Shown: positions 1-10,752, counted from the stretch's first letter. The stretch is 64,000 nt of DNA from Pantoea sp. Cy-639 (GCF_011752525.1 NZ_VWXI01000003.1:186001-250000), one strand, 5' to 3'. The notes: generated by a model not told the origin, from the sequence alone. A program made the numbers and translations.

Positions 1-536
1 AGCATGATGCCGCCGTCCTGCTGAGGCAGGCTGCGGTAGCGGATGCGCTCTTTGCGCAGCAAGGTCTTGACCTCGCCTTCGTAGACTTTCATGCGCGCGG
101 TCATGGCCTTGTCCATGTCCACTTCCAGCAGGAAGTGCACACCACCGGACAGGTCCAGGCCGAGCTTCATCGGGCTGGCACCCAGGTTGCGCAGCCACTG
201 CGGGGTGGTCTGGGCCAGGTTCAGGGCCACGACGTAGTCATCGCCGAGCGCCTTGCGCACCACATCCTTGGCCGGAAGCTGGTCTTCCTGGTTGGTCAGG
301 CGCACCAGCGCACTGCCCTTCTCGCCCAGGCTGCCGCCCTTCACGGTGATCCCGGCATCGGCCAGCGCCTTGGTGGCACGGTCGAGGTCGGCCTGGCTGA
401 CATGCAGCGCGGAACTGGCACCGCTGATCTGCACCGCCGGATCATCCGGATAGAGGTTGGGAGCGGAATAAATAAAACCGATCGCCAGCACCACCACGAT
501 CAGCAGGTATTTCCACAGAGGGTATTTGTTCAGCAT
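1..536 (-). CDS. secD: Protein translocase subunit SecD (3' part outside window)
   Basis: SecD is an inner-membrane subunit of the SecDF complex, which uses the proton gradient to help pull preproteins out of the SecYEG channel. Only the first 178 codons or so are present; the gene runs off the left edge. Reading from the ATG at 536, the protein starts MLNKYPLWKYLLIVVVLA, a first membrane segment, followed by the start of the large periplasmic domain with the conserved stretch LGLDLSGGVHFLLEV. It lies just downstream of yajC on the same strand, the standard yajC-secD-secF order. Identification is strong; the missing end is due to the window boundary, not damage. Confidence 0.95.
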   Translation of the reverse strand, partial: MLNKYPLWKYLLIVVVLAIGFIYSAPNLYPDDPAVQISGASSALHVSQADLDRATKALADAGITVKGGSLGEKGSALVRLTNQEDQLPAKDVVRKALGDDYVVALNLAQTTPQWLRNLGASPMKLGLDLSGGVHFLLEVDMDKAMTARMKVYEGEVKTLLRKERIRYRSLPQQDGGIM

Positions 537-600
537 CACGCCGCCCGTTCAAGACGCGGGGCGCTTTGCGCGCCCCGACTGGAAAAATGAAACCGGTAAC

Positions 601-936
601 TCAGATAGCCTTGAGCGTACCTTTTGGCAGGGTCGCGGCAATGGCGCCCTTCTGGAACTTCAGTTCGACGGTGTCGGACACTTCCAGGACCACGAAGTCA
701 TCGGAGACCTTGACGATCTTGCCGGCGATACCACCGTTGGTGACCACTTCGTCACCTTTCTGCAAGTTGCTCAGCAGGTTCTTCTGCTCTTTGGCACGCT
801 TGGCCTGCGGGCGCCAGATCATCAGGTAGAAGATGACCAGGAAGCCGACCAGGAAGATCCATTCGAAGCCGGTACCGGCAGGGCCGGCGGCAGGGGCTGC
901 AGCGTCCGCGTAGGCGGCGGGAATCAAGAAGCTCAT
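601..936 (-). CDS. yajC: Sec translocon accessory protein YajC
   Basis: Small inner-membrane protein that associates with SecDF. The 111-residue product has a short N-terminal region (MSFLIPAAYADAAAPAA), one transmembrane segment at about residues 28-46 (IFLVGFLVIFYLMIW) and a cytoplasmic beta-rich tail containing GDEVVTNGGIAGKI, the YajC family signature. Length is normal. It is co-oriented with tgt upstream (gap about 40 nt) and secD downstream (gap about 64 nt), as in other gammaproteobacteria. Confidence 0.96.
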   Translation of the reverse strand: MSFLIPAAYADAAAPAAGPAGTGFEWIFLVGFLVIFYLMIWRPQAKRAKEQKNLLSNLQKGDEVVTNGGIAGKIVKVSDDFVVLEVSDTVELKFQKGAIAATLPKGTLKAI

Positions 937-978
937 TGGGCACTCCTAATGTAATTTTCTAATAATGGATGCGAACAG

Positions 979-3158
<2,180 letters not shown>

Positions 3159-3226
3159 GATGATGTTCGGGTTCGACAGGGCCGGGAAGTTTAGCCCAAT
3201 GCGTGAAAATTGACCATGAAAGCCGA

Positions 3227-3255
3227 TTGACCGGCTTGGGTGACCTCTCTATACT
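3227..3255 (+). promoter_or_regulatory. Sigma-70 promoter of tRNA-Leu
   Basis: A -35 hexamer TTGACC (3227-3232) and a -10 hexamer TATACT (3250-3255) are separated by exactly 17 nt and lie about 12 nt before the tRNA. A GC-rich discriminator follows, typical of stringently controlled stable-RNA promoters (known for the class; the control itself is inferred). Confidence 0.8.
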
Positions 3256-3266
3256 GCGGCGCCTAA

Positions 3267-3351
3267 GCCCTGATGGCGGAATTGGTAGACGCGGCGGATT
3301 CAAAATCCGTTTTCGAAAGGAGTGGGAGTTCGAGTCTCCCTCGGGGCACCA
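3267..3351 (+). tRNA. tRNA-Leu (anticodon CAA)
   Basis: An 85-nt type II tRNA. The acceptor arms GCCCTGA and TCGGGGC pair (one G-T wobble), followed by the discriminator A and an encoded CCA end at 3349-3351. The anticodon loop TTCAAAA gives anticodon CAA at 3301-3303, reading UUG. The T-arm GGGAGTTCGAGTCTCCC is canonical, and the long variable arm expected for leucine tRNAs is present. Confidence 0.97.
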
Positions 3352-3359
3352 AGATCCAG

Positions 3360-3388
3360 AAAAAACCGACCTTATGGTCGGTTTTTTT
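3360..3388 (+). terminator. Rho-independent terminator of tRNA-Leu
   Basis: Inverted repeat AAAAAACCGACC / GGTCGGTTTTTT with a 4-nt loop TTAT, ending in seven T residues, beginning 8 nt after the tRNA CCA end. Confidence 0.92.
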
Positions 3389-3433
3389 GTGCCTGGGATT
3401 TGCCCCCTGCCCAGCTACGAGCACCAGACAGAT

Positions 3434-3521
3434 TTTCTGAGCTGCCTATACGGCAGTGAACCCTGGGCATGACAGTTCAAGGCATTCTGTGCTTTTCTGA
3501 GCTGCCTATACGGCAGCTCAG
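3434..3521 (-). CRISPR. Solitary two-repeat, one-spacer type I-F-like CRISPR relic
   Basis: Two 28-nt repeats at 3434-3461 and 3494-3521 flank one spacer of exactly 32 nt (3462-3493). Read on the minus strand, the repeat at 3434-3461 begins GTTCACTGCCGTATAGG and ends CAGCTCAGAAA. From memory this differs by one base from a common type I-F repeat. The other repeat keeps the last 23 nt but its first five bases are CTGAG, turning it into a 13-bp perfect hairpin with loop TATAC (3494-3524). Repeat length, spacer length and the Cas6f-type stem all fit type I-F. There are no cas genes in the window. It sits about 80 nt behind tRNA-Leu in antisense orientation. Confidence 0.7.
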
Positions 3522-3662
3522 AAACTGTCAGCCAGCCGCGCCCAGGCCGAGATTTTGTTCACTACCGTGCAGTCAGCCCAGCGTATCAAGTGCAGGTTCA
3601 AGGCCGCAGGAGAGGGTCTCCTTACACCCATAGAGCACACCGTGCCCCCGAGGAAGCAAACT

Positions 3663-4145
3663 GTGGAGCTACACCACCGCCCCGTCACAATCGACGACAT
3701 TCCCACCATCTGTCAGTTCCCACAGGGACCAGACGAACTGTTCTACATGTTCCCCAAGGCCACCTATCCGCTGACACCTGCACAACTGGCCGACACCATC
3801 GCCCAACGCAGCGGCTCGACGGTGATCGAGGGCGATGGCGTCATCGTTGGCTTTGCCAACCTCTACAAAGCGCAATACCGCGGCATCTGCGCGCTCGGCA
3901 ATGTAGTGGTGGCACCGGCTGCACGGGGCAAGGGCGTGGCGCGTTAACTGGTGCAATGCATGATCGCACTGGCCCGCGAGCAGTTCGCGGCACAAGAAGT
4001 GTGGGTATCGTGCTTCAACCACAACACCGCGGGGTTGCTGCTTTATCCGCAACTGGGCTTTGTGCCGTTCGGAATCGAAGAGCGACGAGCAGCGGATGGT
4101 AGCCGGGTGGCGCTGGTGCAGATGAAGTTGCAGGCGAACGGCTGA
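3663..4145 (+). pseudogene. GNAT N-acetyltransferase interrupted by an in-frame TAA
   Basis: The frame beginning at GTG 3663 (preceded by GAGGA) encodes a GNAT-family N-acetyltransferase. It shows the acetyl-CoA loop VVVAPAARGKGVAR and, after the stop codon TAA at 3945-3947, continues in the same frame with LVQCMIALAREQF and the C-terminal NTAGLLLYPQLGFVPFGIEER, ending at TGA 4143. The stop falls in the most conserved part of the fold, between the Q/RxxGxG/A loop and the following helix, so each half alone should be inactive. No frameshift is needed to join the halves. Substrate unknown. A sequencing error or stop readthrough are the alternatives. Confidence 0.75.
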
Positions 4146-4151
4146 CCCCGT

Positions 4152-4448
4152 TCAATTCGACGCTGCATGTGGCTGAGCCAGCAGGTCGATGCCCAACGCA
4201 CGAATAACCTTGAGCACCGTGTCGAATCGTGGCTTGGCGCCAGGAACGAACGCCTTGTACAGGCTTTCTCGCCCCAGGCCTGTCTGCTTGGCGATCTGCG
4301 ACATGCCCCGTGCCCTGGCGATGTGGTTCAGGGCGCGAAGAATCTCATCGCTGTCACCGTCGGCCAGCACCTGGCTGAGGTACTCACTGATTGCCGCATC
4401 GCTGTCCAGCAGTTCGGCCATGTCGAAAGGGGTGATTGTTTCGCTCAT
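4152..4448 (-). CDS. Antitoxin, HTH-type addiction module antidote
   Basis: A 98-residue DNA-binding protein with a helix-turn-helix at about residues 48-75 (GMSQIAKQTGLGRESLYKAF), characteristic of the HigA/putative addiction module antidote family. In such modules the antitoxin binds the toxin and represses the shared promoter. Its ATG at 4448 overlaps the toxin stop by 4 nt (ATGA), so the toxin is the first gene, the order typical of HigBA-like pairs. Function is by family and context. Confidence 0.88.
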   Translation of the reverse strand: MSETITPFDMAELLDSDAAISEYLSQVLADGDSDEILRALNHIARARGMSQIAKQTGLGRESLYKAFVPGAKPRFDTVLKVIRALGIDLLAQPHAASN

Positions 4449-4741
4449 TCCAGCTCCTTTGCCAACGCCATCGCCTTGAGGATATCGCCAGCCTGTGAGG
4501 ATTTATCACCCCCCAGCAACAGCAGGATCAACCGGCTCTGCCGACGAGTGAAATAGACCCGGTAGCCACCCGATACATCGATGCGCAGCTCACTGACGCC
4601 TTCACCGATGTATTGGCAGTCACCAGGATTACCCAGCCCCAACCGCTCGATACGTCGCATGATGGCTATTCGCGCACGCAGGTCCCGCAGGTTCAGGAGC
4701 CAACGGGTGAAACGGGTCGTTTTCTCGATTTGGTAGGTCAC
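4445..4741 (-). CDS. Type II toxin, RelE/ParE (HigB-like) family
   Basis: A 98-residue basic protein matching the RelE/ParE-superfamily phage-derived Gp49-like/HigB group: RWLLNLRDLRARIAIMRRI followed by GLGNPGD and the SELRIDVSGGYRVYFTRR core strand pair. Members of this group usually cleave mRNA on the ribosome. I chose the GTG at 4741 as start because GGAGG lies 5 nt upstream; the frame stays open to 4774. Translationally coupled with the antitoxin downstream. Confidence 0.87.
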   Translation of the reverse strand: MTYQIEKTTRFTRWLLNLRDLRARIAIMRRIERLGLGNPGDCQYIGEGVSELRIDVSGGYRVYFTRRQSRLILLLLGGDKSSQAGDILKAMALAKELE

Positions 4742-4946
4742 CAAGCCCTCCAAAATGTATCCCAACAGATACAAACGATCAACTCGGCAAGCAGCCGTAC
4801 GTCGGTTGCCTGAGGCTGCAAACCTTGCCTTGAGCCGCTGTTCACAGCTATTCGGCAGATTCCCAAGCGACTGTGGGAGCCGTCATCGAATAGCAGCTCC
4901 CAGAGCTTGTGCAGAATCTGCAGCCCCGCGCCAAGACCTCATCGAC

Positions 4947-5186
4947 ATGAAAACTCTCCTCGCCCGCCAATAGCGCCTGGCGGTCAAGACCTTCGGCTAC
5001 ATCGGCTGCTGTTGGCGAGAGACGCGTACGTTGCGGGGGACGCTGCTGAACGATTCGCGCAGCTTTGCGCGGCAGGTACTGGCCCGGGAGCACCAGGCCG
5101 GGCGGCTGGATAGCATTCGCCTGGCGCGGCTGGAGTCGACGTGGCACCGGCTGGCGCCGGTGCCTACAGGGGTAACGCCGGCCTAA
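4947..5186 (+). pseudogene. Small unknown reading frame interrupted by TAG
   Basis: From ATG 4947 the frame reads MKTLLARQ, then TAG (4971-4973), then stays open for 70 more codons (RLAVKTFGYIGCCWRETRTL through PVPTGVTPA) to TAA 5184-5186. The downstream part has ordinary Pseudomonas codon usage and its stop codon overlaps the stop of the convergent permease gene, as real convergent genes often do. I do not recognise the protein. It could be a recently inactivated small gene, or only an open stretch. Confidence 0.4.
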
Positions 5187-5950
5187 GCCCTGACATACCG
5201 CTGGCGCAGCACATCGCTGAAGGCATCCACCAGCAGCACCAGCACCAGCATGGCGATGATCACCGTACTGGCCTGGGCCTCCTGGAACAGGCTCAGGGTG
5301 GTGTAGAGCATCTGCCCCAGCCCGCCCGCACCGACAAAGCCCAGCACGCTGGCCATGCGGATGTTGTTCTCCCAGCGGTACAGGCTGTACGCCAGTAACT
5401 GCGGCCACAGGTTGGGCAAGGTACCGAAACAGAACGCCGTCACCTGGCTGCCGCCCTGCAGGCGGATCGCCGCTGCTGGCTCTGGCGGGGCATTCTCCAG
5501 CGCCTCGGCGAACAAGCGACCGAGCACACCGGCGGTATGCAACGCCAGCGCCAGCGTGCCGGCATTGGGCCCCAGGCCAGCCGCCAGCACCGTCAATGCC
5601 GCCCAGACCAGCTCGGGAATCGCCCGCAATGCATTGAGCAGCAACCGCGCCGCGCCTTGCAACGGCCAACCGAAACGGCCGGCCGCCGGCAGCGCCAGCA
5701 GCAGGCCAAGCACCATCGCCAGCAAGGTGCCAAGGCCAGACATGGCCAGGGTTTCCAGCGCTCCCCGGCCCACCGCGCGCAGGTGCTCGAGCGACAGGTC
5801 CGGATGCAGGAAGCGCTCGGCATACTCGGCCATCTGCCCCAGACCGCCGTCACCCACCAGGGCGTGCAGATCCAGTTGCAGATAACCGAACGAAGCCACC
5901 ACTGCGGCGGCGATGCCCAGCAGCACCAGCAGGTTGATCGCGCGACTCAT
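5183..5950 (-). CDS. PhnE-type ABC permease of a putative selenate/oxyanion transporter (second permease)
   Basis: 255-residue inner-membrane permease of the phosphonate-type (PhnE) ABC family. Several hydrophobic segments are visible (for example INLLVLLGIAAAVVASFGYL at the N-terminus) and it carries the permease coupling motif region ALENAPPEPAAAIRLQGG followed by GFVGAGGLGQML. Last gene of a four-gene operon in which every junction overlaps; it starts at ATG 5950, 4 nt inside its partner permease. The operon sits beside selD and mnmH, the context of the family annotated as putative selenate ABC transporters. Confidence 0.85.
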   Translation of the reverse strand: MSRAINLLVLLGIAAAVVASFGYLQLDLHALVGDGGLGQMAEYAERFLHPDLSLEHLRAVGRGALETLAMSGLGTLLAMVLGLLLALPAAGRFGWPLQGAARLLLNALRAIPELVWAALTVLAAGLGPNAGTLALALHTAGVLGRLFAEALENAPPEPAAAIRLQGGSQVTAFCFGTLPNLWPQLLAYSLYRWENNIRMASVLGFVGAGGLGQMLYTTLSLFQEAQASTVIIAMLVLVLLVDAFSDVLRQRYVRA

Positions 5951-6774
5951 GCCAGCCTCCCGCGCAGGAAGCGGCTGAGCAGGTCGGCCAGCACCACCAG
6001 CCCGAGGAACGCCAGCAGCATGCTCGCCACCTGGTCACCGGCGAACATGCGCATCGACAGGTCGATCTGCTGCCCCAAGCCACCGGCACCGACGAAGCCC
6101 ATCACCACCGAAGCGCGCACGGCGCATTCCCAGCGATAGACGGTGTACGACACCACCTCGGCCGCCGCGTTGGGCAGGATGCCATAGCAGAACGCCGCCA
6201 GCCGGCCGCTGCCGGCCTGCAACAGGGCATGGGCCGGGCGCTGGTCGACCGACTCGAAGATCTCCGCATAGACCTTGCCGAGCATGCCGCTGTAGGTGAT
6301 GGCGATGGCCAGCACCCCGGCAGTCGGCCCCAGGCCCACGGCACGCACGAACAGCAGCGCCCAGACGATCTCCGGCACGCTGCGCAGGAACACCAGCAGG
6401 CCGCGCACCGGCAAGCGCAGGGTGCGTGACCAGAAGCCCGGACGCCCGCCGCGGGAGGCCGCGCGCAGCGACAGGGCGCGGCTGGCCAGCAAGCTGGCCG
6501 GCAGCGCCAGCAGCAGCGCCAGGGCCATGCCGGCCGTGGCAACGGCCAAGGTCTGCCGGGTGGCCTCCCACAACAAGGCCAGGAACTCGCGGTCGTGGGC
6601 CGGCGGCCAGAAACCACCGACGAAACTGGCCATCTGCTGACGGTTCTCCGCCTGCAGCAGCACACCAGGGTTCAGCTCGCTCAGGGACAGCCCCGGCCAC
6701 AGCAGGGCCAGGCACAGCAGGGTCAGCAGCAGGCGGGGCAGCGCCGCGGGGTCGCGGGTCTCGGTGCTCAGCAT
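5947..6774 (-). CDS. PhnE-type ABC permease of a putative selenate/oxyanion transporter (first permease)
   Basis: 275-residue permease with hydrophobic segments including LLLTLLCLALLWPGLSL near the N-terminus, and the conserved SVPEIVWALLFVRAVGLGPTAG and GFVGAGGLGQQID stretches of PhnE proteins. It is clearly homologous to the next gene, so the transporter has a heterodimeric membrane part. Start ATG 6774 overlaps the end of the ATPase gene by 7 nt. Confidence 0.86.
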   Translation of the reverse strand: MLSTETRDPAALPRLLLTLLCLALLWPGLSLSELNPGVLLQAENRQQMASFVGGFWPPAHDREFLALLWEATRQTLAVATAGMALALLLALPASLLASRALSLRAASRGGRPGFWSRTLRLPVRGLLVFLRSVPEIVWALLFVRAVGLGPTAGVLAIAITYSGMLGKVYAEIFESVDQRPAHALLQAGSGRLAAFCYGILPNAAAEVVSYTVYRWECAVRASVVMGFVGAGGLGQQIDLSMRMFAGDQVASMLLAFLGLVVLADLLSRFLRGRLA

Positions 6775-7562
6775 CGCGGGATCTGCACCGTCAGGGTCGT
6801 GCCGGCCGAGACCGGCGAAGCCAGTTGCTCGTTGGCGTAGAGCGCCTCCAGCAAGCCTTCGGTCACTGCCTCGGCCGAGCAGTCAAAAGCTACCTGGCCT
6901 TCACGGATACCGATAACCCGGGGAAAGTGCGCCAGCGCCAGGTCCACCGCGTGCAGGCTGGCGACCAGCGTCACGCCGTGGGCCTGGGCATGGCGGTTGA
7001 GCAGCGCCAGGCTATGGTCGGCCAGCACCGGGTCCATCGCCGAGACCGGCTCGTCGGCCAGCAGTACTTCCGGGCGCTGGTACAACGCCCGGGCGATGCC
7101 GACCCGCTGCAACTGGCCACCGGACAACTGCCCGCACTGGACGAACAGCTTGTCCGCCAGCCCCAGTTCGGCGAGCGCCTGGCGCGCCCCTGGCACATCG
7201 CTCGGATGCAGCAGGTTGAGCAGTCCGTGCAACGTGCCCCACTGCCCCAGGCGCCCGGCCAGCACCGCCGTCACCACCCGTTGGCGCGGCGGCAGAGGGG
7301 GGGCCTGGTGCACCAGCGCCACCCGCGAGCGCAAACGCTGACGAGCGCGCGCCGACAACGCCCAGGGCTGGGCGTCGAGCAGCGTCAGTTCGCCGCCGCT
7401 GGGTTGCACGGCGGTGGCCATCAGGTGCAGCAGGCTGGACTTGCCAGCCCCCGACGGGCCGATGATCGCCACCCGTTCACCCTTGTCGATCCGCAGATCC
7501 ACAGCGTTCAGGGCCTGGACCTGGCCGTGGCGCAGGCTGGCCCCTTGCAGACGAATACTCAC
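6768..7562 (-). CDS. ABC transporter ATP-binding protein (PhnC-like), putative selenate uptake
   Basis: 264-residue ABC ATPase with Walker A GPSGAGKSS at about residues 35-43, ABC signature LSGGQLQRVGIARAL and Walker B VLLADEPVSAMD, followed by the H-loop region VASLHAVDLAL. Start is GTG at 7562, overlapping the stop of the binding-protein gene (GTGA). It energises the two PhnE-like permeases. Substrate is inferred from the adjacent selenium genes; phosphonate, phosphite or another oxyanion cannot be excluded. Confidence 0.88.
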   Translation of the reverse strand: MSIRLQGASLRHGQVQALNAVDLRIDKGERVAIIGPSGAGKSSLLHLMATAVQPSGGELTLLDAQPWALSARARQRLRSRVALVHQAPPLPPRQRVVTAVLAGRLGQWGTLHGLLNLLHPSDVPGARQALAELGLADKLFVQCGQLSGGQLQRVGIARALYQRPEVLLADEPVSAMDPVLADHSLALLNRHAQAHGVTLVASLHAVDLALAHFPRVIGIREGQVAFDCSAEAVTEGLLEALYANEQLASPVSAGTTLTVQIPRC

Positions 7563-8413
7563 TTGAGCAGACCGGCCTCGCGCGCGGCTTGCTCGGTGCC
7601 CGCGTAGTTCTCAGGCTTGGTCTCGATGAAACGGCTGGCGGCCTGCAGGTCGAGGATCGCCTTGTCGGCCGGCTTGGCCGGATCCAGGGCGAGGAAAGCC
7701 TGCTTGATCTTCTCCTTGAGCGCCGGATCCATGTTGCCGCGCACGGTCCAGTTGTAGTCGAAGTAGGTCGGGGTGGTGGCGAACACCTTCACCTTGCTGG
7801 TGTCGACCTTGCCGGCATCGACCAGTTTCTGCCACACGCTGGCGTTGAGCACGCCGGCGTCGACCTTGCCGGCCTGCACCCAGGCCACGGTGGCGTCGTG
7901 GGCACCGGAGTAGGCGACGCGACTGAAGTAGCTCTCAGGCTTGATGTTGTCTTGCTTGAGCATGAAGTAGCGCGGCATCAGGCTGCCGGAGGTGGACGAA
8001 ATCGAGCCGAAGGCGAAGGTCTTGCCCTTCAGGTCGGCCAGGCTCTTCACGTCCGGGTTGGCGGTGATGAACTTGGAGGTGAACTGGGCGTCCTGTTCAC
8101 GCTGCACCAGCGGCGTCGCGGTCGGGTCCTTCAAGTGCACCTGGACGAAGGTGAAACCACCCAGCCAGGCCATGTCCAGGCGGTTGCTGGCCAGCGACTC
8201 GACCACCGCCGGATAGTCGGAGACCGGCACGAACTGCACCTTCATGCCCAACTGCTGCTCGAGGTATTCGCCCAGCGGCTTGAACTTGCGCAACAGTTCG
8301 GTCGGCGCTTCATCGGGAATGGCGCTGACGCGCAGTACATCGGCGGCCTGGGCCAATACCGCGCAGCAGGACAGCGCAAGGCCGGCAGCGAGTGCCAGAG
8401 GGCGTTTGAACAT
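7559..8413 (-). CDS. Putative selenate ABC transporter substrate-binding protein (PhnD-like)
   Basis: 284-residue periplasmic binding protein. The ATG at 8413 has CGGAG upstream and begins a clean signal peptide ([23 protein letters not shown]). The mature part reads [19 protein letters not shown], the opening of the PhnD-like family 3 binding proteins, and includes [12 protein letters not shown] and [15 protein letters not shown], the ligand-loop region. Proteins of this kind next to selD form a recognised family annotated as putative selenate binders (recalled, not searched). First gene of the transporter operon. Confidence 0.86.
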   Translation of the reverse strand: MFKRPLALAAGLALSCCAVLAQAADVLRVSAIPDEAPTELLRKFKPLGEYLEQQLGMKVQFVPVSDYPAVVESLASNRLDMAWLGGFTFVQVHLKDPTATPLVQREQDAQFTSKFITANPDVKSLADLKGKTFAFGSISSTSGSLMPRYFMLKQDNIKPESYFSRVAYSGAHDATVAWVQAGKVDAGVLNASVWQKLVDAGKVDTSKVKVFATTPTYFDYNWTVRGNMDPALKEKIKQAFLALDPAKPADKAILDLQAASRFIETKPENYAGTEQAAREAGLLK

Positions 8414-8454
8414 GGGGGTTCTCCGGTTCAATAGCGGGGAAGATTTCGGTGTCG

Positions 8455-8520
8455 CATCGCGCAGCAGCCCGCTCCCACGTGCAGAACGCAGCGTCGTGGG
8501 AGCGGGCTTGCCCCGCGATG
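8455..8520. repeat. REPIN (paired REP palindrome)
   Basis: Two inverted REP units, CATCGCGCAGCAGCCCGCTC (from 8455) and GTGGGAGCGGGCTTGCCCCG (from 8496), separated by a short loop, between the divergent transporter and selD genes. The left arm has diverged slightly. Confidence 0.85.
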
Positions 8521-8605
8521 CCTGATGACGAGGGAATTATAAGAGGCGCAGGCGCAAAGGCCAGCTTTGCTACAATCGCCCATCACGAAAATCCCGAGGT
8601 GCGTA

Positions 8606-9640
8606 ATGAGCGAGCCGATTCGTCTGACCCAGTACAGCCACGGCGCCGGCTGTGGTTGCAAGATCTCTCCCAAGGTGCTGGATGTGATCCTCGCCGAAAG
8701 CGGCACGCAGGCGCTCGATCCGAACCTCTGGGTCGGCAACGCCTCGCGCGACGACGCAGCGGTCTACGCCCTGGACGAGGAACGCGGGGTGGTCTCGACC
8801 ACCGACTTCTTCATGCCCATCGTCGACGACCCGTACGACTTCGGCCGCATCGCCGCCACCAACGCCATCAGCGACATCTACGCCATGGGTGGCGACCCGC
8901 TGATGGCCATCGCCATCCTCGGCTGGCCGGTCAATGTGCTGCCGCCGGAAGTGGCCCGCGAAGTGATCCGCGGCGGCCGCGCAGTGTGCGCCGAAGCCGG
9001 CATCCCGCTGGCCGGCGGCCACTCCATCGACGCCCCCGAGCCGATCTTCGGCCTGGCCGTCACTGGCGTGGTGAGCAAGCGCCACCTCAAGCGCAACGAC
9101 ACCGCCAGCGTCGGCTGCAAGCTCTACCTGACCAAGCCGCTGGGCATCGGCATCCTCACCACGGCCGAGAAGAAGGCCAAGCTGCGCGAACAGGACCAGG
9201 GTCTGGCCCGCGACTGGATGTGCACCCTCAACACCCCCGGCAGCCGCTTCGGCAAGCTCGACGGCGTCAAGGCGATGACCGACGTCACCGGTTTCGGCCT
9301 GCTCGGCCACCTGGTCGAGGTCGCCGAAGGCAGCGGCCTGACCGCGCGCCTGCAGTTCGATGCCGTGCCGCGCCTGCCCAGCGTCGACTACTACCTGGCC
9401 GAGGGCTGCATCCCCGGTGGCACCCTGCGCAACTTCGACAGCTACGGCCACAAGATCGGCGCGCTGAACGACGACCAGAAGCACCTGCTGTGCGATCCGC
9501 AGACCAGCGGTGGCCTGCTGGTGGCGGTCACCCCCGAGGGCGAAGGCGAATTCCTCGCCGTGGCCGCCGAACTGGGCCTGCAACTGGCGCCGATCGGCGC
9601 GCTGGTCGAGCGACAGAGCCACGCGGTCGAGGTGATCTGA
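8606..9640 (+). CDS. selD: Selenide, water dikinase (selenophosphate synthetase)
   Basis: SelD makes selenophosphate, the selenium donor, from selenide and ATP. The 344-residue product has the glycine-rich N-terminal active loop [10 protein letters not shown] with Cys16, Cys18 and Lys19, corresponding to the essential Cys/Lys of E. coli SelD, then [18 protein letters not shown], a metal/ATP segment, and [12 protein letters not shown]. The catalytic position is cysteine, not selenocysteine. ATG 8606 has CGAGG upstream. The stop overlaps the mnmH start by one base (TGATG), indicating coupled translation. Confidence 0.97.
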   Translation: MSEPIRLTQYSHGAGCGCKISPKVLDVILAESGTQALDPNLWVGNASRDDAAVYALDEERGVVSTTDFFMPIVDDPYDFGRIAATNAISDIYAMGGDPLMAIAILGWPVNVLPPEVAREVIRGGRAVCAEAGIPLAGGHSIDAPEPIFGLAVTGVVSKRHLKRNDTASVGCKLYLTKPLGIGILTTAEKKAKLREQDQGLARDWMCTLNTPGSRFGKLDGVKAMTDVTGFGLLGHLVEVAEGSGLTARLQFDAVPRLPSVDYYLAEGCIPGGTLRNFDSYGHKIGALNDDQKHLLCDPQTSGGLLVAVTPEGEGEFLAVAAELGLQLAPIGALVERQSHAVEVI

Positions 9641-10752
9641 TGCGCCCCGACTGCACCGAGCTGAAACAGCTGTTCCTCGACGACGTGCCGCTGATGGACA
9701 TGCGCGCCCCGGTCGAGTTTGCCAAGGGCGCCTTCCCCGGCGCCATCAACCTGCCGCTGATGACCGACCAGGAGCGACAGAAGGTCGGCACCTGCTACAA
9801 GCAGCAGGGCCAGGCCGCCGCCATCGCCCTCGGCCACCAACTGGTCAACGGCGCGCTGAAGCAGCAGCGCCTGGAGGCCTGGACGGCCTTTGCCCAGGCT
9901 CATCCCGACGGCTACCTCTATTGCTTCCGTGGCGGCCTGCGTTCGCAGATCGTCCAGGGCTGGCTCAAGGAGGCCGGTATCCAGTACCCGAAGGTGGTCG
10001 GTGGCTACAAGGCGATGCGCAACCTGCTGCTGGACACCACCCAGCACGCGGTCGAGCAGTGCGACTTCGTGCTGGTGGGCGGGCTCACCGGCACCGGCAA
10101 GACCGACGTGCTGCTCCAGCTGGACAACGTGCTCGACCTCGAAGGCCACGCCAACCACCGCGGCTCCAGCTTCGGCAAGCGCGCCACCGCGCAGCCGGTG
10201 CAGATCGACTTCGAGAACGCCCTGGCCATCGACGTGCTGAAGAAACGCGCCCGCGGCATCGAGCAGTTCGTGCTCGAGGATGAAGGGCGTATCGTCGGCA
10301 GCTGTTCGGTGCCGCTGGAGCTGTACCAGGGCATGCAGCAGTACCCGCTGGTGTGGCTGGAGGACAGTTTCGCCAACCGTGTGGAACGCATCCTGCGCGA
10401 CTACGTGATCAACCTTTGCGCCGAGTTCATCACGGTGCACGGCGAGGAAGATGGCCGCCGGCTGTTCGCCGAGCGCATGCGCCAGAGCATGGCCAATATC
10501 CACAAGCGTCTTGGCGGCGAGCGCTTCCAACGCTTGTCGGCCCTGCTCGGGCAGGCGCTGGACGAGCAGTTGCACAGCGGCGACGTGAGCCTGCACCGGG
10601 GCTGGATCGAGGGGTTGCTCAACGAGTACTACGACCCGATGTACGCCTACCAGCGCGAGGCCAAGGCCAGCCGCATCGAGTTCGCCGGCGACGGCGTGGA
10701 AGTGCGCGAATACCTCAAGGCCCGGGCGCTTCGCCAACGCCACAGCGCCTGA
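9640..10752 (+). CDS. mnmH: tRNA 2-selenouridine synthase
   Basis: MnmH (SelU/YbbB) converts 2-thiouridine at wobble position 34 to 2-selenouridine using selenophosphate. The 370-residue protein has an N-terminal rhodanese domain ([20 protein letters not shown]) with its catalytic cysteine in [12 protein letters not shown] at about residue 91, and a C-terminal P-loop [12 protein letters not shown]. Together with selD and the transporter it makes a self-contained selenium uptake, activation and tRNA modification locus. Confidence 0.95.
   Translation: MRPDCTELKQLFLDDVPLMDMRAPVEFAKGAFPGAINLPLMTDQERQKVGTCYKQQGQAAAIALGHQLVNGALKQQRLEAWTAFAQAHPDGYLYCFRGGLRSQIVQGWLKEAGIQYPKVVGGYKAMRNLLLDTTQHAVEQCDFVLVGGLTGTGKTDVLLQLDNVLDLEGHANHRGSSFGKRATAQPVQIDFENALAIDVLKKRARGIEQFVLEDEGRIVGSCSVPLELYQGMQQYPLVWLEDSFANRVERILRDYVINLCAEFITVHGEEDGRRLFAERMRQSMANIHKRLGGERFQRLSALLGQALDEQLHSGDVSLHRGWIEGLLNEYYDPMYAYQREAKASRIEFAGDGVEVREYLKARALRQRHSA

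Noticed and set aside
601-954. Plus-strand frames over yajC, tgt and queA
   Set aside because: They are shadows in GC-rich DNA; the minus-strand products match known families over their full length.
3267-5186. Genomic island integrated at tRNA-Leu
   Set aside because: I found no integrase and no direct repeat of the tRNA 3' end downstream, so only a decayed patch can be claimed.
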